The notes under the pieces were generated by a model. That model did not search any database. It was not told the origin of the DNA and saw only the letters and a list, made by a program, of their open reading frames with translations. This document shows, one piece after another, positions 16,693 through 25,996 of a stretch of DNA of 64,000 nt. This stretch comes from Marinobacter sp. JH2 (GTDB lineage: Bacteria; Pseudomonadota; Gammaproteobacteria; Pseudomonadales; Oleiphilaceae), in assembly GCF_004353225.1 (NCBI RefSeq), contig NZ_CP037934.1:682001-746000 (forward strand), given 5' to 3'. The position numbers were made by a program, and so were the translations under genes. Every line of letters begins with the position of its first letter. Within the stretch, counting starts at the first letter, position 1.

Positions 16693-16748
16693 GGGTTGTA
16701 TGTCCTTGCTAATTGTTTGGGGCGTTTCGGAAAAGAGGGGAGGGATAA

Positions 16749-16772
16749 TACGGCTACCGACAGGCAGCCGTA
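16749..16772 (-). terminator. Possible terminator after the DUF2788 gene
   Basis: TACGGCT (16749-16755) and AGCCGTA (16766-16772) form a 7-bp stem with a 10-base loop between DUF2788 and rdgC. The minus-strand sequence after it is TTATCCC, a poor T-run, so termination may be partial. Confidence 0.4.
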
Positions 16773-16792
16773 AAGTTACCGGCAGGGTATGT

Positions 16793-16993
16793 TTAGATTT
16801 GCAGAATCTCGACCACGACTGTCTTGATCACAAAACCGAGAACACCGGTACCGAGGACGGCAAATAACGCAATGGTGCCGAATTTTCCCGCTTGTGATTT
16901 TTTAGCAAGATCCCAAACAATAAACCCCATCCAACCAATCAGGCCTGTCACCAGCACCAGCATGGCGATCTGGGAAAACACTGCTTCGTTCAT
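16793..16993 (-). CDS. DUF2788 family small membrane protein
   Basis: This 66-aa protein has two hydrophobic segments, IAMLVLVTGLIGWMGFIVW (about 9-27) and IALFAVLGTGVLGFVIKTVV (about 41-60), joined by a lysine-rich loop DLAKKSQAGKFG. This matches the DUF2788 family of inner-membrane proteins of unknown role. It is the last gene in the leftward run from mtaD, 44 bases after yaaA. No function can be given. Confidence 0.82.
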   Translation of the reverse strand: MNEAVFSQIAMLVLVTGLIGWMGFIVWDLAKKSQAGKFGTIALFAVLGTGVLGFVIKTVVVEILQI

Positions 16994-17037
16994 GTTTACT
17001 CCGATATCAACAAAAATGTGCGAGTGCGCGGTTGTAC

Positions 17038-17811
17038 TTAGCTCTGCTCTTCGCGCAGGAAAACCCAGTTGTTCTTATCGGATTGTTCTTCACTGAAGTA
17101 GTAGCCATCCCAATCAAAGCCCTTGAGATCTTCCGCTTGGGTGATCTGTTTTTGAATGGCATAGCGGCACATTAAGCCGCGTGCTTTTTTAGCGTAAAAG
17201 CTGATGATCTTGTATTTGCCGTTCTTAAAGTCTTTAAACTGAGGCGTGATCAGCTGACCCTGCAGATTCTTCTTTTGGATGCTCTTAAAGTATTCGTTGG
17301 ATGCAAGGTTTACGAGCACCTGATCGTCTTTCTCCAGCAGTATGTTCAAGGCTGATGTTAGCTTGTCGCCCCAAAACGCATAAAGATCTTTACCGCGTTG
17401 GTTCTCGAACTTGGTGCCCATTTCAAGGCGGTAAGGCTGCATCAGGTCCAGTGGTTTCAATAAGCCATAGAGGCCAGACAGCATGCGCAGGTGTTTTTGT
17501 GCAAAGACGAAGTCGTCTTGACTGAAGCTTTCGGCGTCTAGCCCCGTGTACACATCGCCTTTGAACGCCAGAATGGCTTGGCGCGCGTTGTCGGGTGTGA
17601 ACGGAGTATGCCAATTGCGGAAACGGTCGGCGTTCAGTTGACCCAGTTTATCACTGATGCTCATCAGATTACTGACCTGATGTGGTTCCAGTTCCTTCAG
17701 TTGATCAATCAACTCACACGCATCGTCCAGATAGTCCGGTTGGGAGTATATTTCTGTGGCCAGAGGGCTCTCGTAATCCAGAGTTTTAGCGGGGGAGATG
17801 ATCATCAGCAT
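17038..17811 (-). CDS. yaaA: Peroxide stress protein YaaA
   Basis: This 257-aa protein begins [17 protein letters not shown], the diagnostic start of the YaaA/DUF328 family, and matches its length (258 aa in E. coli). YaaA lowers free intracellular iron during hydrogen peroxide stress and so limits Fenton damage to DNA and proteins. The family also has the [10 protein letters not shown] segment seen near residue 203 and a helix-hairpin-helix-like DNA-binding fold. It follows the glutaredoxin gene by 13 bases, which places two oxidative-stress genes together. Confidence 0.95.
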   Translation of the reverse strand: MLMIISPAKTLDYESPLATEIYSQPDYLDDACELIDQLKELEPHQVSNLMSISDKLGQLNADRFRNWHTPFTPDNARQAILAFKGDVYTGLDAESFSQDDFVFAQKHLRMLSGLYGLLKPLDLMQPYRLEMGTKFENQRGKDLYAFWGDKLTSALNILLEKDDQVLVNLASNEYFKSIQKKNLQGQLITPQFKDFKNGKYKIISFYAKKARGLMCRYAIQKQITQAEDLKGFDWDGYYFSEEQSDKNNWVFLREEQS

Positions 17812-17824
17812 GGTAGCGGATCCT

Positions 17825-18058
17825 TTATTGCAAAAACGTGAGTAGCTGGGCCTGGGTAAAGGGCCAGCCTAATTCTTCGCCGGTGTCTTGTCGGCGCAGA
17901 ACCGGAATGCGCGTGCCGTAGCGTTCAACCAGCGCTTCGGACTGGGCGATATCCACCACATCCACGGGAATCGGCTCCGGCATCGGGGTATTAACCAAGA
18001 GTGCTTCGGCCAGTTCGCAAAGGTGGCAGTTAGATGTGGTGTAGAAAATCAGTTCCAT
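17825..18058 (-). CDS. Glutaredoxin-family (DUF836) thioredoxin-fold protein
   Basis: This 77-aa protein opens with [20 protein letters not shown], a beta strand leading into a CxxC redox motif (Cys11 and Cys14), and ends with a TRIPVLRR segment containing the cis-proline typical of thioredoxin folds. It is a small glutaredoxin-like thiol-disulfide protein of the DUF836 group; its partner is unknown. Its start codon overlaps the yciK stop by one base, so translation is likely coupled. Confidence 0.87.
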   Translation of the reverse strand: MELIFYTTSNCHLCELAEALLVNTPMPEPIPVDVVDIAQSEALVERYGTRIPVLRRQDTGEELGWPFTQAQLLTFLQ

Positions 18059-18810
18059 TAGCTTTTCGGCTGTGCGTCAATTTGCTGGCCGGTCACACCT
18101 TCGCTGTCTTTACCCATCAGGTAGAGGTAGATAGGCATGAGTTGCTCTGGCTCGGGGTTTTTCTGCGGATCTTCGGCCGGGTAGGCGAGAACGCGCATTC
18201 CGGTTCGCGTTGCACCTGGGTTCAGGCTGTTCACGCGAATGTTGTTGCGCTCGTCGTCCAGCTCATCGGCCAACAGTTGTGAAAGCCCTTCCACGGCGAA
18301 TTTGGATACCGCGTAGGCTCCCCAGTAAGCTCGTGCCTGGCGGCCAACACCGGATGAAGTAAAGATCATAGAAGCAGCATCCGACTGTCTGAGCAGAGGG
18401 ATCATAGCCCGGCTAAGCATGAAGGGCGCCGTGGCGTTAACCTGCATGACCTTGTTCCAGGTTTCAGGATCGTAAAGCTCTACAGGGCTCCGTGTGCCCA
18501 GAACGCCTGCATTGTGGAGGAGGCCATCGAGACGTCCGAAGTTTTCTTCGATGGTCATTGCCAGTTCTTCGTAGTCTTTCATGGCTGCGCCTTCGAAGTT
18601 CATCGGCACCAGCGCAGGCTGTGGGTGTCCGGCGGCCTCGATTTCATCGTAAACTTCTTCCAATCTGGACAGGGTGCGTCCCACCAGAATGACGGTGGCA
18701 CCATGAGCCGCGTAGGCTTTTGCGGCCGCTCGGCCTATGCCGCTACCAGCTCCGGTAACCATGATAATGCGGTCTTTTAGAAGATCGGCGGGTGCCTGGT
18801 AATCATGCAT
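18058..18810 (-). CDS. yciK: YciK-family short-chain dehydrogenase
   Basis: This 250-aa SDR oxidoreductase starts MHDYQAPADLLKDR. It has the cofactor loop TGAGSGIGRAA near residue 21, HNAGVLG near 95 and the YAVSK catalytic box with its upstream Ser near 148. It matches YciK, an uncharacterised SDR. The preferred ATG at 18810 has GGAG 7 bases upstream; a longer frame adds 12 residues without support. It lies between mupP and the glutaredoxin gene, the order ubiG-mupP-yciK being known from Pseudomonas. Confidence 0.9.
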   Translation of the reverse strand: MHDYQAPADLLKDRIIMVTGAGSGIGRAAAKAYAAHGATVILVGRTLSRLEEVYDEIEAAGHPQPALVPMNFEGAAMKDYEELAMTIEENFGRLDGLLHNAGVLGTRSPVELYDPETWNKVMQVNATAPFMLSRAMIPLLRQSDAASMIFTSSGVGRQARAYWGAYAVSKFAVEGLSQLLADELDDERNNIRVNSLNPGATRTGMRVLAYPAEDPQKNPEPEQLMPIYLYLMGKDSEGVTGQQIDAQPKS

Positions 18811-18875
18811 AACCTGTCTCCGATATCTGGCCAATACCGGCCACATCTTGGCCGGTCAATGAAAGAATTTGAGCG

Positions 18876-19541
18876 CTATTGTAACAGCTTTACTAAGTCG
18901 CTGACGGTGTCGGCGATGGCATCGGCTTGCCACAGATCAACGGTTTCCGGTTCTTCAATGTAACCGTACCTTACGGCAATGGTGTACATGCCAGCGTTAC
19001 GGCCAGCCTCTATATCCCGTACGTGGTCACCTACGTAAATAGCCTGATCCGGAACAGCGTTGATTTCCTTACACGCTAGGAACATAGGTTCCGGATGGGG
19101 TTTGGGCTCGGCCACATGATCCGGGCAGATTAGGGTCGCGCAACGCTCCTGCAAGCCGAGCGCCTCAATCAACGGTGCTGCAAATCGCACAGGCTTATTG
19201 GTGACGATGCCCCAGGGGATGTTTTTGGCTTCGAGTTCCAGAAGTAGGTCATTCATGCCCTCAAAAAGGGTGGTTTCTACAGCCACTCCCGCTTCGTAAA
19301 GATCCAAAAAGGCAGCGTGTTTGTCCAGATAGCCATCGTGCTCGGGCTCCAGATTAAAACCGAGGCGTACCATGGCGCGAGCACCGTTAGAGACGGATCG
19401 GCGAATATACTCCGCCGGTAGTGGGTCCAGTTCGTGCTGTTGGCGCAATTGGTTCAGGCAGCGGATAAAGTCCGCTGCGGTATCGATCAAGGTACCGTCG
19501 AGATCAAACAGTACAGCCGAGGGGTTCTGCTTAGTCTTCAC
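18876..19541 (-). CDS. mupP: N-acetylmuramic acid 6-phosphate phosphatase MupP (HAD family)
   Basis: This 221-aa HAD phosphatase has motif [12 protein letters not shown], motif II as GIVTNKP, and motifs III/IV around EPKPHPEP and [11 protein letters not shown]. By sequence alone it resembles phosphoglycolate phosphatases. Its position directly after ubiG and before yciK is the known mupP locus of Pseudomonas, where the enzyme dephosphorylates MurNAc-6-phosphate in the peptidoglycan recycling route that bypasses de novo UDP-MurNAc synthesis. GTG 19541 is preferred because AAGGA lies 5 bases upstream, overlapping ubiG by 11 bases. A Gph role is the alternative. Confidence 0.82.
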   Translation of the reverse strand: MKTKQNPSAVLFDLDGTLIDTAADFIRCLNQLRQQHELDPLPAEYIRRSVSNGARAMVRLGFNLEPEHDGYLDKHAAFLDLYEAGVAVETTLFEGMNDLLLELEAKNIPWGIVTNKPVRFAAPLIEALGLQERCATLICPDHVAEPKPHPEPMFLACKEINAVPDQAIYVGDHVRDIEAGRNAGMYTIAVRYGYIEEPETVDLWQADAIADTVSDLVKLLQ

Positions 19542-20247
19542 GGATATCCTTCGCATGCATCAGGTAATTAACGTCTACATCACGGCCAAGCTTGTAACTC
19601 TTTGTGATGGGGTTGTAGGTCATGCCGGTGAGTTCCCGGATATCCAAGCCGGCCTGGCGCAGATAATCCGACATCTCCGAAGGACGGATGAATTTGTTCC
19701 ATTCATGGGTGCCCTTGGGAAGCATGTTCATGATGTATTCTGCGCCGACAATCGCAAACAGAAAGGATTTGGGGTTCCGGTTAATAGTAGACACGAATAA
19801 GTGCCCACCCGGGCGTAGCATGGCAGCGCAGGATTTAATCACCGACGCTGGGTTGGGTACGTGTTCAAGCATTTCCAGGCAGGTAACGGCATCGTATTGG
19901 CCGGCATGTTCCGGATCTTTGGCTAATTCTTCAATGGTGGTCTGGCGGTAGTCCACTTTTATCCCGGATTCCAAACCATGCAGCTTTGCGACCTGCAGAG
20001 GCGCCTCGCCCATATCAATGCCTGTCACGTGGGCACCGCGAAGAGCCATGCCTTCGGACAATAAGCCGCCACCGCAACCTACGTCCAAGACGCGTTTTCC
20101 GGCTAGCGAAACCCGTTCATCAATGAAGTTCAGGCGCAGAGGGTTGATGTCATGCAGTGGCTTGAACTCACTGGTGGGATCCCACCAACGACTGGCGAGC
20201 GCCTCAAACTTGGCGATCTCGTTTTGATCTACATTCTGGTTGCTCAT
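19531..20247 (-). CDS. ubiG: Ubiquinone biosynthesis O-methyltransferase UbiG
   Basis: This 238-aa class I SAM-dependent methyltransferase carries the SAM motif [16 protein letters not shown] (about 54-69) and the family's typical N-terminal [19 protein letters not shown]. UbiG performs both O-methylations in ubiquinone synthesis in the membrane-associated Ubi complex. It lies 18 bases downstream of mtaD and overlaps mupP. Methylation by SAM links it loosely to the methylthioadenosine gene before it. Confidence 0.96.
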   Translation of the reverse strand: MSNQNVDQNEIAKFEALASRWWDPTSEFKPLHDINPLRLNFIDERVSLAGKRVLDVGCGGGLLSEGMALRGAHVTGIDMGEAPLQVAKLHGLESGIKVDYRQTTIEELAKDPEHAGQYDAVTCLEMLEHVPNPASVIKSCAAMLRPGGHLFVSTINRNPKSFLFAIVGAEYIMNMLPKGTHEWNKFIRPSEMSDYLRQAGLDIRELTGMTYNPITKSYKLGRDVDVNYLMHAKDIRED

Positions 20248-20265
20248 GCTTGCCCCTGAGAAAAA

Positions 20266-21594
20266 TTAACTGAGAATATGTTTCTGCCAATCGCGAACCC
20301 GCAGCATTAGGTCCGGGACATCAATTCGGGTTAACCGGCCGTCCTGTAATTGCGGTACGCCGTGAATCCAGCTGTTACTAACGGCCCGACCGTGGTTGCT
20401 GTAAACCAAATGCGAGGCGGGGTCGTAGACGGGTTGAAGGAACGGGTCACTGAGGTCTACCGCAATTAGGTCCGCCAATTTTCCGGCTACCAAGGAACCA
20501 AGCTCCTGTTCGCGGCCAAGGGCTCGGGCACCGTTCAGGGTAGCCATTTCCAAAGCCTTGTGAGCCGACAGGGCCGAGGCATCGTCGGCAACAGCTTTGG
20601 CCAGTAAGGCCGCCGTCTTCAATTCGCTAAACAGATCGAGATCGTTGTTGCTGGCTGCGCCATCGGTGCCGATGGTGACGTTAAGCTCTCGGTCAATCAA
20701 GGTTTGAACCGGACACATGCCACTGGCGAGTTTCAAATTAGACTCTGGGCAGTGAACAATGTGGCCACCGGTCTTTGCCAGCAGGTCCAGATCCGCTTCA
20801 TTCAGTTGAGTCATGTGTACATATTGGCTGTTTTTACCCAGTACGCCCAGATCTGCCATTCGGTCGGTCGGCCGTTTGCCTGTCAGCTTTAAGGCTTCTT
20901 CTACCTCGAATGCCGTTTCGTGCAGGTGCATTTGGATGGCTGCGCCTGTTTGTTGAGACAACTCAACGGCGGCAGCTAAAGGCTTGTCCGAAACGGTGTA
21001 GGGCGCATGGGGGCCAATCGCGGGCATGATGAATTCATCGTTGCGCCATTGAGCAATCAGATCAGCGCCCTTCGCTAGATACTCGTCCGGGCCGGAGCCC
21101 CACATGGTAGGCATGTCCATCAACGGAAAACACACTTGCGCGCGCATGCCAGTATCGTGCGCGGCCTGAGCCGTGGCTTCCGGGAAAAAATACATATCGG
21201 AAAAGGTGGTGGTGCCCGTACGAAGCATTTCGGCCATCGCCAGTCGGCTACCATCCAGAACAAATTGCTCACAAACAAACTGCCCCTCGGCGGGCCAGAT
21301 ATGTTCGTTAAGCCATGTCATAAGCGGCAAATCATCGGCCATGCCACGGAATAGGGACATGGCGGTGTGACCATGGAGATTGATTAAGCCTGGGAGGACA
21401 ACGTGATTCGGTAGGTCAATGGTTTCCCGTGTGCGAAACTTTTGGTCAGCATCCGCTTGGGATACTACAGCTGCAATGCGGCTGCCTTGGAGTATGACGG
21501 CCTGATGGTCCAGTACAACGCCAAAAGGTTCGATTGGAATCAGCCAGCGGGCGTTGATTCGGGTATCGGCTGCGATAATGGTATTTGCCGTCAT
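20266..21594 (-). CDS. mtaD: 5-methylthioadenosine/S-adenosylhomocysteine deaminase
   Basis: This 442-aa amidohydrolase has LINLHGHTA for the HxH metal site, MQMHLHET with a downstream metal His, VHCPESN, and the metal Asp in TIGTDGAASNN. This set belongs to the TRZ/ATZ group that deaminates MTA or SAH to the inosine form. In Pseudomonas the equivalent gene, also between mtnA and ubiG, makes 5'-methylthioinosine, which is then phosphorolysed to methylthioribose-1-phosphate. I chose ATG 21594, with AAGG and CAGG upstream, over a frame nine codons longer. It diverges from mtnA, the enzyme two steps later. Confidence 0.9.
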   Translation of the reverse strand: MTANTIIAADTRINARWLIPIEPFGVVLDHQAVILQGSRIAAVVSQADADQKFRTRETIDLPNHVVLPGLINLHGHTAMSLFRGMADDLPLMTWLNEHIWPAEGQFVCEQFVLDGSRLAMAEMLRTGTTTFSDMYFFPEATAQAAHDTGMRAQVCFPLMDMPTMWGSGPDEYLAKGADLIAQWRNDEFIMPAIGPHAPYTVSDKPLAAAVELSQQTGAAIQMHLHETAFEVEEALKLTGKRPTDRMADLGVLGKNSQYVHMTQLNEADLDLLAKTGGHIVHCPESNLKLASGMCPVQTLIDRELNVTIGTDGAASNNDLDLFSELKTAALLAKAVADDASALSAHKALEMATLNGARALGREQELGSLVAGKLADLIAVDLSDPFLQPVYDPASHLVYSNHGRAVSNSWIHGVPQLQDGRLTRIDVPDLMLRVRDWQKHILS

Positions 21595-21765
21595 TAACCT
21601 GCCTTGAAGGGTCGGGGGCACAGTCTCTGTATGCCGGGAAATTTAACTGGGAAGTATAGCGAGCCGCTACCGGCAGAACTACCCCGGTTGTCGTGCCAAT
21701 GATGGTATAAAGCTGGATCTAACGCGTTATACTGCGATTTTTCAGGCACGTAACCGGAGCAATTG

Positions 21766-22824
21766 ATGGCAAATACGACAGACCAACGCTCTTTGGGGAC
21801 TCAACCTGTTCGCTGGCTCGGCGACAGTTTAGAGTTATTGGATCAGCGGCTGTTGCCTACCGAAGAACATTGGATCACGGCTGAAGGCGCATCTGCAGTT
21901 GCGCAATGCATTACTGATATGGTGGTTCGTGGCGCACCGGCGATCGGGATCAGTGCTGCTTACGGTGTTGCATTAGCCGCGCGTCATGCCGGCGGTAGCC
22001 AAAATTGGCAGGTTGAAGTGGAGCGGGCGATTGATTTGTTAGCAAAATCGCGGCCGACAGCGGTGAATTTGTTCTGGGCCTTGCAGCGGATGAAAAAGGT
22101 CTTTCTGGCTTGCTCTGAGCTGGATGAGGCGATTGTGCAATTGGCCGAAGAAGCGATTTTGATTCATCAAGAAGATATCGCTGCGAATTTGGCGATGGCT
22201 GACCATGCGCTGAATGTTATGAACACCGAACAGCCGATAGGCGTGTTAACCCACTGCAATACGGGTGCGCTCGCTACCGGTGGTTACGGGACAGCGCTTG
22301 GTGTCATTCGCCGTTTGCATGAACGTAGCCTGCTGAAGCGAGTGTATGCGGATGAAACTCGGCCTTGGCTTCAGGGTAGCCGCCTGACCGCTTGGGAACT
22401 TAGCCGTGATGAAATTCCGGTGACTTTGAACGCTGATGGCGCAGCTGCCGCCATTCTTGCCAGTGGTAAAGTCAGTTGGGTGGTGGTTGGTGCAGACCGG
22501 ATTACGGCCAACGGTGATGTGGCGAACAAGATTGGTACTTACAGTCTGGCTGTTTTGGCTCGTTACCATGGTGTTGGTTTTATGGTTGTTGCACCGTCCA
22601 GTACGGTGGATATGGCATTGCCGGAGGGTGCTCAGATCCCGATTGAAGAACGCGACGGAACTGAGGTTCGGGAAATTCGAGGGATTCCGTTAGCGCCAGC
22701 CGGAGTGGACGTGTTCAATCCGGTGTTCGATGTGACACCGGCCAGCCTGATTGACGCGATTGTGACGGAAAAGGGCGCGGTACTTAAACCGGATGTTGCT
22801 GGAATGAAAACGCTATTTGCCTGA
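21766..22824 (+). CDS. mtnA: S-methyl-5-thioribose-1-phosphate isomerase
   Basis: This 352-aa enzyme converts methylthioribose-1-phosphate to methylthioribulose-1-phosphate in methionine salvage. It has the family signatures [32 protein letters not shown] with the catalytic Cys, [18 protein letters not shown], and [19 protein letters not shown] with the catalytic Asp. The next enzyme, MtnB, is encoded at 61230. ATG 21766 is preferred; CCGGAGC lies upstream and a TTG directly before it is in frame. Its last 12 bases overlap the convergent HTH gene. Confidence 0.96.
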   Translation: MANTTDQRSLGTQPVRWLGDSLELLDQRLLPTEEHWITAEGASAVAQCITDMVVRGAPAIGISAAYGVALAARHAGGSQNWQVEVERAIDLLAKSRPTAVNLFWALQRMKKVFLACSELDEAIVQLAEEAILIHQEDIAANLAMADHALNVMNTEQPIGVLTHCNTGALATGGYGTALGVIRRLHERSLLKRVYADETRPWLQGSRLTAWELSRDEIPVTLNADGAAAAILASGKVSWVVVGADRITANGDVANKIGTYSLAVLARYHGVGFMVVAPSSTVDMALPEGAQIPIEERDGTEVREIRGIPLAPAGVDVFNPVFDVTPASLIDAIVTEKGAVLKPDVAGMKTLFA

Positions 22825-23580
22825 CGATGGCTCGGAGTCGTCGGCATTATCACGGGACTGAAGGCCGGCTTTCAGTTCCGCTACTTCCATTTCTTGCTGC
22901 TCAACGAAGTGCATCGACATTTCAAAGCTGTTGCGGGTGAATTCCAGCACTTTTTTGAAACCCTCATCCGACAGGCTTCGGGCGTTGTCATGACGGCGGA
23001 AGATATTGATGAACTCTCGTTCCCGTTCGAACTGCAGCGGAATGCGGCCAATTCCCCAGTCGTTCAATATCTGCCATACCTCCGGGTTATAGTTCCGGGT
23101 GGTGCGCATGATGAAGGGAATCGGATCGTTTCGAGCCACCAGAGCCGCAAACCGTAAGATGAGCTCGAAGGATAGTGTCGCAGTGCCGTTTTCAATGGCT
23201 TCCAGTAGAGATTTGTCTTTGAGGTTTAGTGCATCGCTCATTTCTGAAAGCGTGAGGCCAGCCACTTCCCGTATGTCTTTGAGCGATTGGCCCGCGGCCA
23301 GCATAGCTCTGAGCTGGTCCTGAGAATTGACCAGTACCCGCCCCACTTTGAGGGACGTGTCGGTAGCCCGAGCGCCGAGTTTTAGGGCCGAGCCGGTAAA
23401 GCCGACGATGCGGTCCAGAATCCGGTCCGACGATTTAGTGCGCGCGTCGGGGGCTGGCGCCATGCTCTCGGCTTCTTCCATGGAACGCATGGCGTGTAAC
23501 GCATCCAAAAGCATGCTCTGAAACACCTGAGCTTTTTTATTGTTCTCTCGCTGACCTCCGGAAGATGCTTTGTCAGGCAT
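22813..23580 (-). CDS. Helix-turn-helix (XRE-like) protein
   Basis: This 255-aa protein has a central helix-turn-helix of the Cro/CI type ([19 protein letters not shown], about 117-135, then [13 protein letters not shown]). Helical flanks follow, including [21 protein letters not shown] do not know its targets or ligand. No signal peptide is present. It starts 5 bases after the prc stop, so the two probably form one transcript. The start at 23580 removes a non-homologous-looking N-terminal stretch encoded within prc. Specific function unknown. Confidence 0.78.
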   Translation of the reverse strand: MPDKASSGGQRENNKKAQVFQSMLLDALHAMRSMEEAESMAPAPDARTKSSDRILDRIVGFTGSALKLGARATDTSLKVGRVLVNSQDQLRAMLAAGQSLKDIREVAGLTLSEMSDALNLKDKSLLEAIENGTATLSFELILRFAALVARNDPIPFIMRTTRNYNPEVWQILNDWGIGRIPLQFEREREFINIFRRHDNARSLSDEGFKKVLEFTRNSFEMSMHFVEQQEMEVAELKAGLQSRDNADDSEPSSGK

Positions 23581-23584
23581 AGTG

Positions 23585-25759
23585 TCAGGGCACCTCGGTT
23601 TTGGCCGCAAATTGGGTGGGGGCGAGGATGGAAGCCATGCGTTGGTCCAGTTCAAGCAAGTCTGCCATGATGTGGCCACCCTCACGGATCACAAAGTCTA
23701 GTTCGTCATCGCTGTTGTCTGGATCAGCGACTTGCGCATCTTGCCACTCTTCCAGATCGTCCAGTGTGTCGAAGGGAGCTTCACCGCGAAGCTCACGACG
23801 CGCATTGGCGATGGTAAGGCGGGTGCTTTCGATCTGGTTATGGTGCGCTGTTCGTTCGTCAAGATTGAGGCTGACGTGGTCAATCTGGCGCTGTTGGCTC
23901 AGAAAATCAATTTCCTTTTGCAGCAGGCTGAACTCCGGATTGGTATTGAAACGATCGTCGTGCCGTGTACGGAGCTCATCAATGATACCGCTAAAGTCGA
24001 AGTAGCGGGTATGCGGTACCGCTTCAATCTGGTCCCAAGGTAGAGCGTGGTCGAGGGCGTCTTCACCGATTCTCGATTTATCGATACGGGAAGGAATTTC
24101 AATGTCTGGAATCACGCCCTTGTGCTGGGTAGAACCGCCTGACACTCGATAGAACTTGGATTGGGTGATCTTGAGCTGCCCGTGGTTAAGCGGTCGAACG
24201 GCTTGAACGGTGCCTTTACCAAAGGTTTGGGAGCCCACGACCAAGCCTCGGCCATAGTCTTGGATGGCACCCGCGAAAATTTCAGACGCCGATGCGCTCA
24301 TGCGGTTGACCAGTACCACCAAGGGGCCGTCGTAGGCTACCGTTGGATCTCTGTCGTCCAGTACTTGTACATCGTTATTAGCGTTGCGAATTTGGACCGT
24401 GGGCCCTTTATCGATAAATAAGCCTACAAGGTCGTTGGCTTCGTGCAAGGCGCCACCGCCGTTATTGCGAAGGTCCATCACGATGCCGTCAACACCATCC
24501 TGTTTCAGCTCGTCAATCAGCTTGCGAACGTCTCGGGTGGTGCTTTTGTAGTTTGGGTCGCCCGCTTGCATGGCTTGGAAGTCGGCGTAAAAGGTTGGGA
24601 TGGTGATCACCCCGATATTATGAATGATTCCGCTTCGGTCCAGTTGAATGATGTCTTTGCTGGCGCTTTGTTCTTCCAGTTTTACTTCATCTCGACTGAT
24701 GGCAATACTGCGCGTGATGGTTTCATCAGAGGCGTTGGCCGGGATGACTTCCAAGGTTACGATGGAATTGCGCGGGCCACGGATGAGGTCAACGACTTCA
24801 TCAAGACGCCAGCCAATGACATTCACCGGCTTCTCGTCTTCCTGGGTAACGGAAACAATACGGTCTGCCGGTTGCAGTTGCCCTTGCTTGGATGCTGGGC
24901 CACCAGGAACCAGTCGAACCACTTTGGTGTATTCGTTATCGGATTGCAGAACTGCGCCAATCCCTTCCAAAGACAGGCTCATGTTGATGTTGAAGTTTTC
25001 CGATGTACGGGGTGAGAAGTAGGATGTATGTGGGTCCCACATGCCCGTAAACGCATTCATGTAGGCCTGAAACGCATCTTCGCTACGAGCTTGATAGGCG
25101 CGTTTGAGTTGGCCTTCATAGCGGCGCAACAAGGTTTCTTCAATAGCCTCGTCGTCGGCACCGTTTAAACGCTGAGCCAAAACGGCGTTTTTGATGCGTT
25201 TGATCCAAAGCTTATCCAAGGCCGCTTCGTCGGCTTCCCATGCCGCTTCTGAACGATCAACCCGGATTTTTTCGTTGGCATTGAAGTCCAGTTCGGAGAC
25301 ACCAGAGCGGATAATCTCTTTAGCAAATTTCAGGCGCTCGACAATGCGTTGCTGGACCAGATTGTAGATATCGAAGCCGGGTTGCAGTTGGCCCGTTTTC
25401 AAAGCGGAGCCCAAGCGGCCTTTTACTTTGCTTAGCGCATCGATATCTTGCTGAGTGAGGTAAACGCGCTGACTGTCGAGGTAGTTGAGGTAGGCATCAA
25501 AAACATCGCCGGAGAGTTCATCGCTGATGCCGAGGTCGCGGAAATGAGTGAACTGCAGCTGACGGGCAATAAGAATATTAGCCCGAGCTTGATCAATGGT
25601 GGGGGAAACCGGTTGATAGCTGGCTGGCTCTTCCATCTTTGCGTGTAGACCGGACAATCCGGGTACAAGCAAAGCAAGGCCTAACGCGGCGCTCAGTCCA
25701 GCACTTTTTAGAAAGGAGGACCGGGGGTTACGCGTAAAGGCTTTTTCCGCAATGGTCAT
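23585..25759 (-). CDS. prc: Tail-specific (C-terminal processing) periplasmic protease Prc
   Basis: This 724-aa S41 protease has a signal segment (about 20-40), a long N-terminal helical domain, a PDZ domain (about 255-345), the catalytic core and a C-terminal DUF3340 region. The Ser in NRMSASASEIF (S490) and the Lys in TFGKGTVQ (K515) lie 25 residues apart, as in the E. coli Ser/Lys dyad. Prc trims and degrades periplasmic proteins with nonpolar C-termini and controls peptidoglycan hydrolases, including by way of the NlpI adaptor. It is first in a unit with the HTH gene. Confidence 0.95.
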   Translation of the reverse strand: MTIAEKAFTRNPRSSFLKSAGLSAALGLALLVPGLSGLHAKMEEPASYQPVSPTIDQARANILIARQLQFTHFRDLGISDELSGDVFDAYLNYLDSQRVYLTQQDIDALSKVKGRLGSALKTGQLQPGFDIYNLVQQRIVERLKFAKEIIRSGVSELDFNANEKIRVDRSEAAWEADEAALDKLWIKRIKNAVLAQRLNGADDEAIEETLLRRYEGQLKRAYQARSEDAFQAYMNAFTGMWDPHTSYFSPRTSENFNINMSLSLEGIGAVLQSDNEYTKVVRLVPGGPASKQGQLQPADRIVSVTQEDEKPVNVIGWRLDEVVDLIRGPRNSIVTLEVIPANASDETITRSIAISRDEVKLEEQSASKDIIQLDRSGIIHNIGVITIPTFYADFQAMQAGDPNYKSTTRDVRKLIDELKQDGVDGIVMDLRNNGGGALHEANDLVGLFIDKGPTVQIRNANNDVQVLDDRDPTVAYDGPLVVLVNRMSASASEIFAGAIQDYGRGLVVGSQTFGKGTVQAVRPLNHGQLKITQSKFYRVSGGSTQHKGVIPDIEIPSRIDKSRIGEDALDHALPWDQIEAVPHTRYFDFSGIIDELRTRHDDRFNTNPEFSLLQKEIDFLSQQRQIDHVSLNLDERTAHHNQIESTRLTIANARRELRGEAPFDTLDDLEEWQDAQVADPDNSDDELDFVIREGGHIMADLLELDQRMASILAPTQFAAKTEVP

Positions 25760-25962
25760 ATAAGCATACCTGGCGATACTGGGTTGTTTTATGTCTGCCG
25801 AGTCTACTGACAGTGTGATCTACCCGCGACTAGTTAATTTATTGTAGGCAACTGCCACATCCGTTGCCATAGGCTAAGCGCAGAGCTTAGTGACAATATG
25901 TCCATATAGATTGCAGTATTGCGGGCCAAATGCGGGCGGGGAAGAGCAATGTAGAAGAAACC

Positions 25963-25985
25963 GACCGGAGGCGGGGCCCCCGGTC
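25963..25985 (-). terminator. Possible terminator of the beta-oxidation operon
   Basis: GACCGG (25963-25968) and CCGGTC (25980-25985) bound a GC-rich hairpin directly after the fadB-like stop. On the minus strand it is followed by GGTTTCTTC, a modest T-rich tail. Confidence 0.55.
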
Positions 25986-25996
25986 AGTAGTGGCTG

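Noticed and set aside
18876..19541. Phosphoglycolate phosphatase (gph) as the primary call.
   Set aside because: HAD motifs allow it, but the ubiG-mupP-yciK neighbourhood fits MupP better; kept as the alternative.
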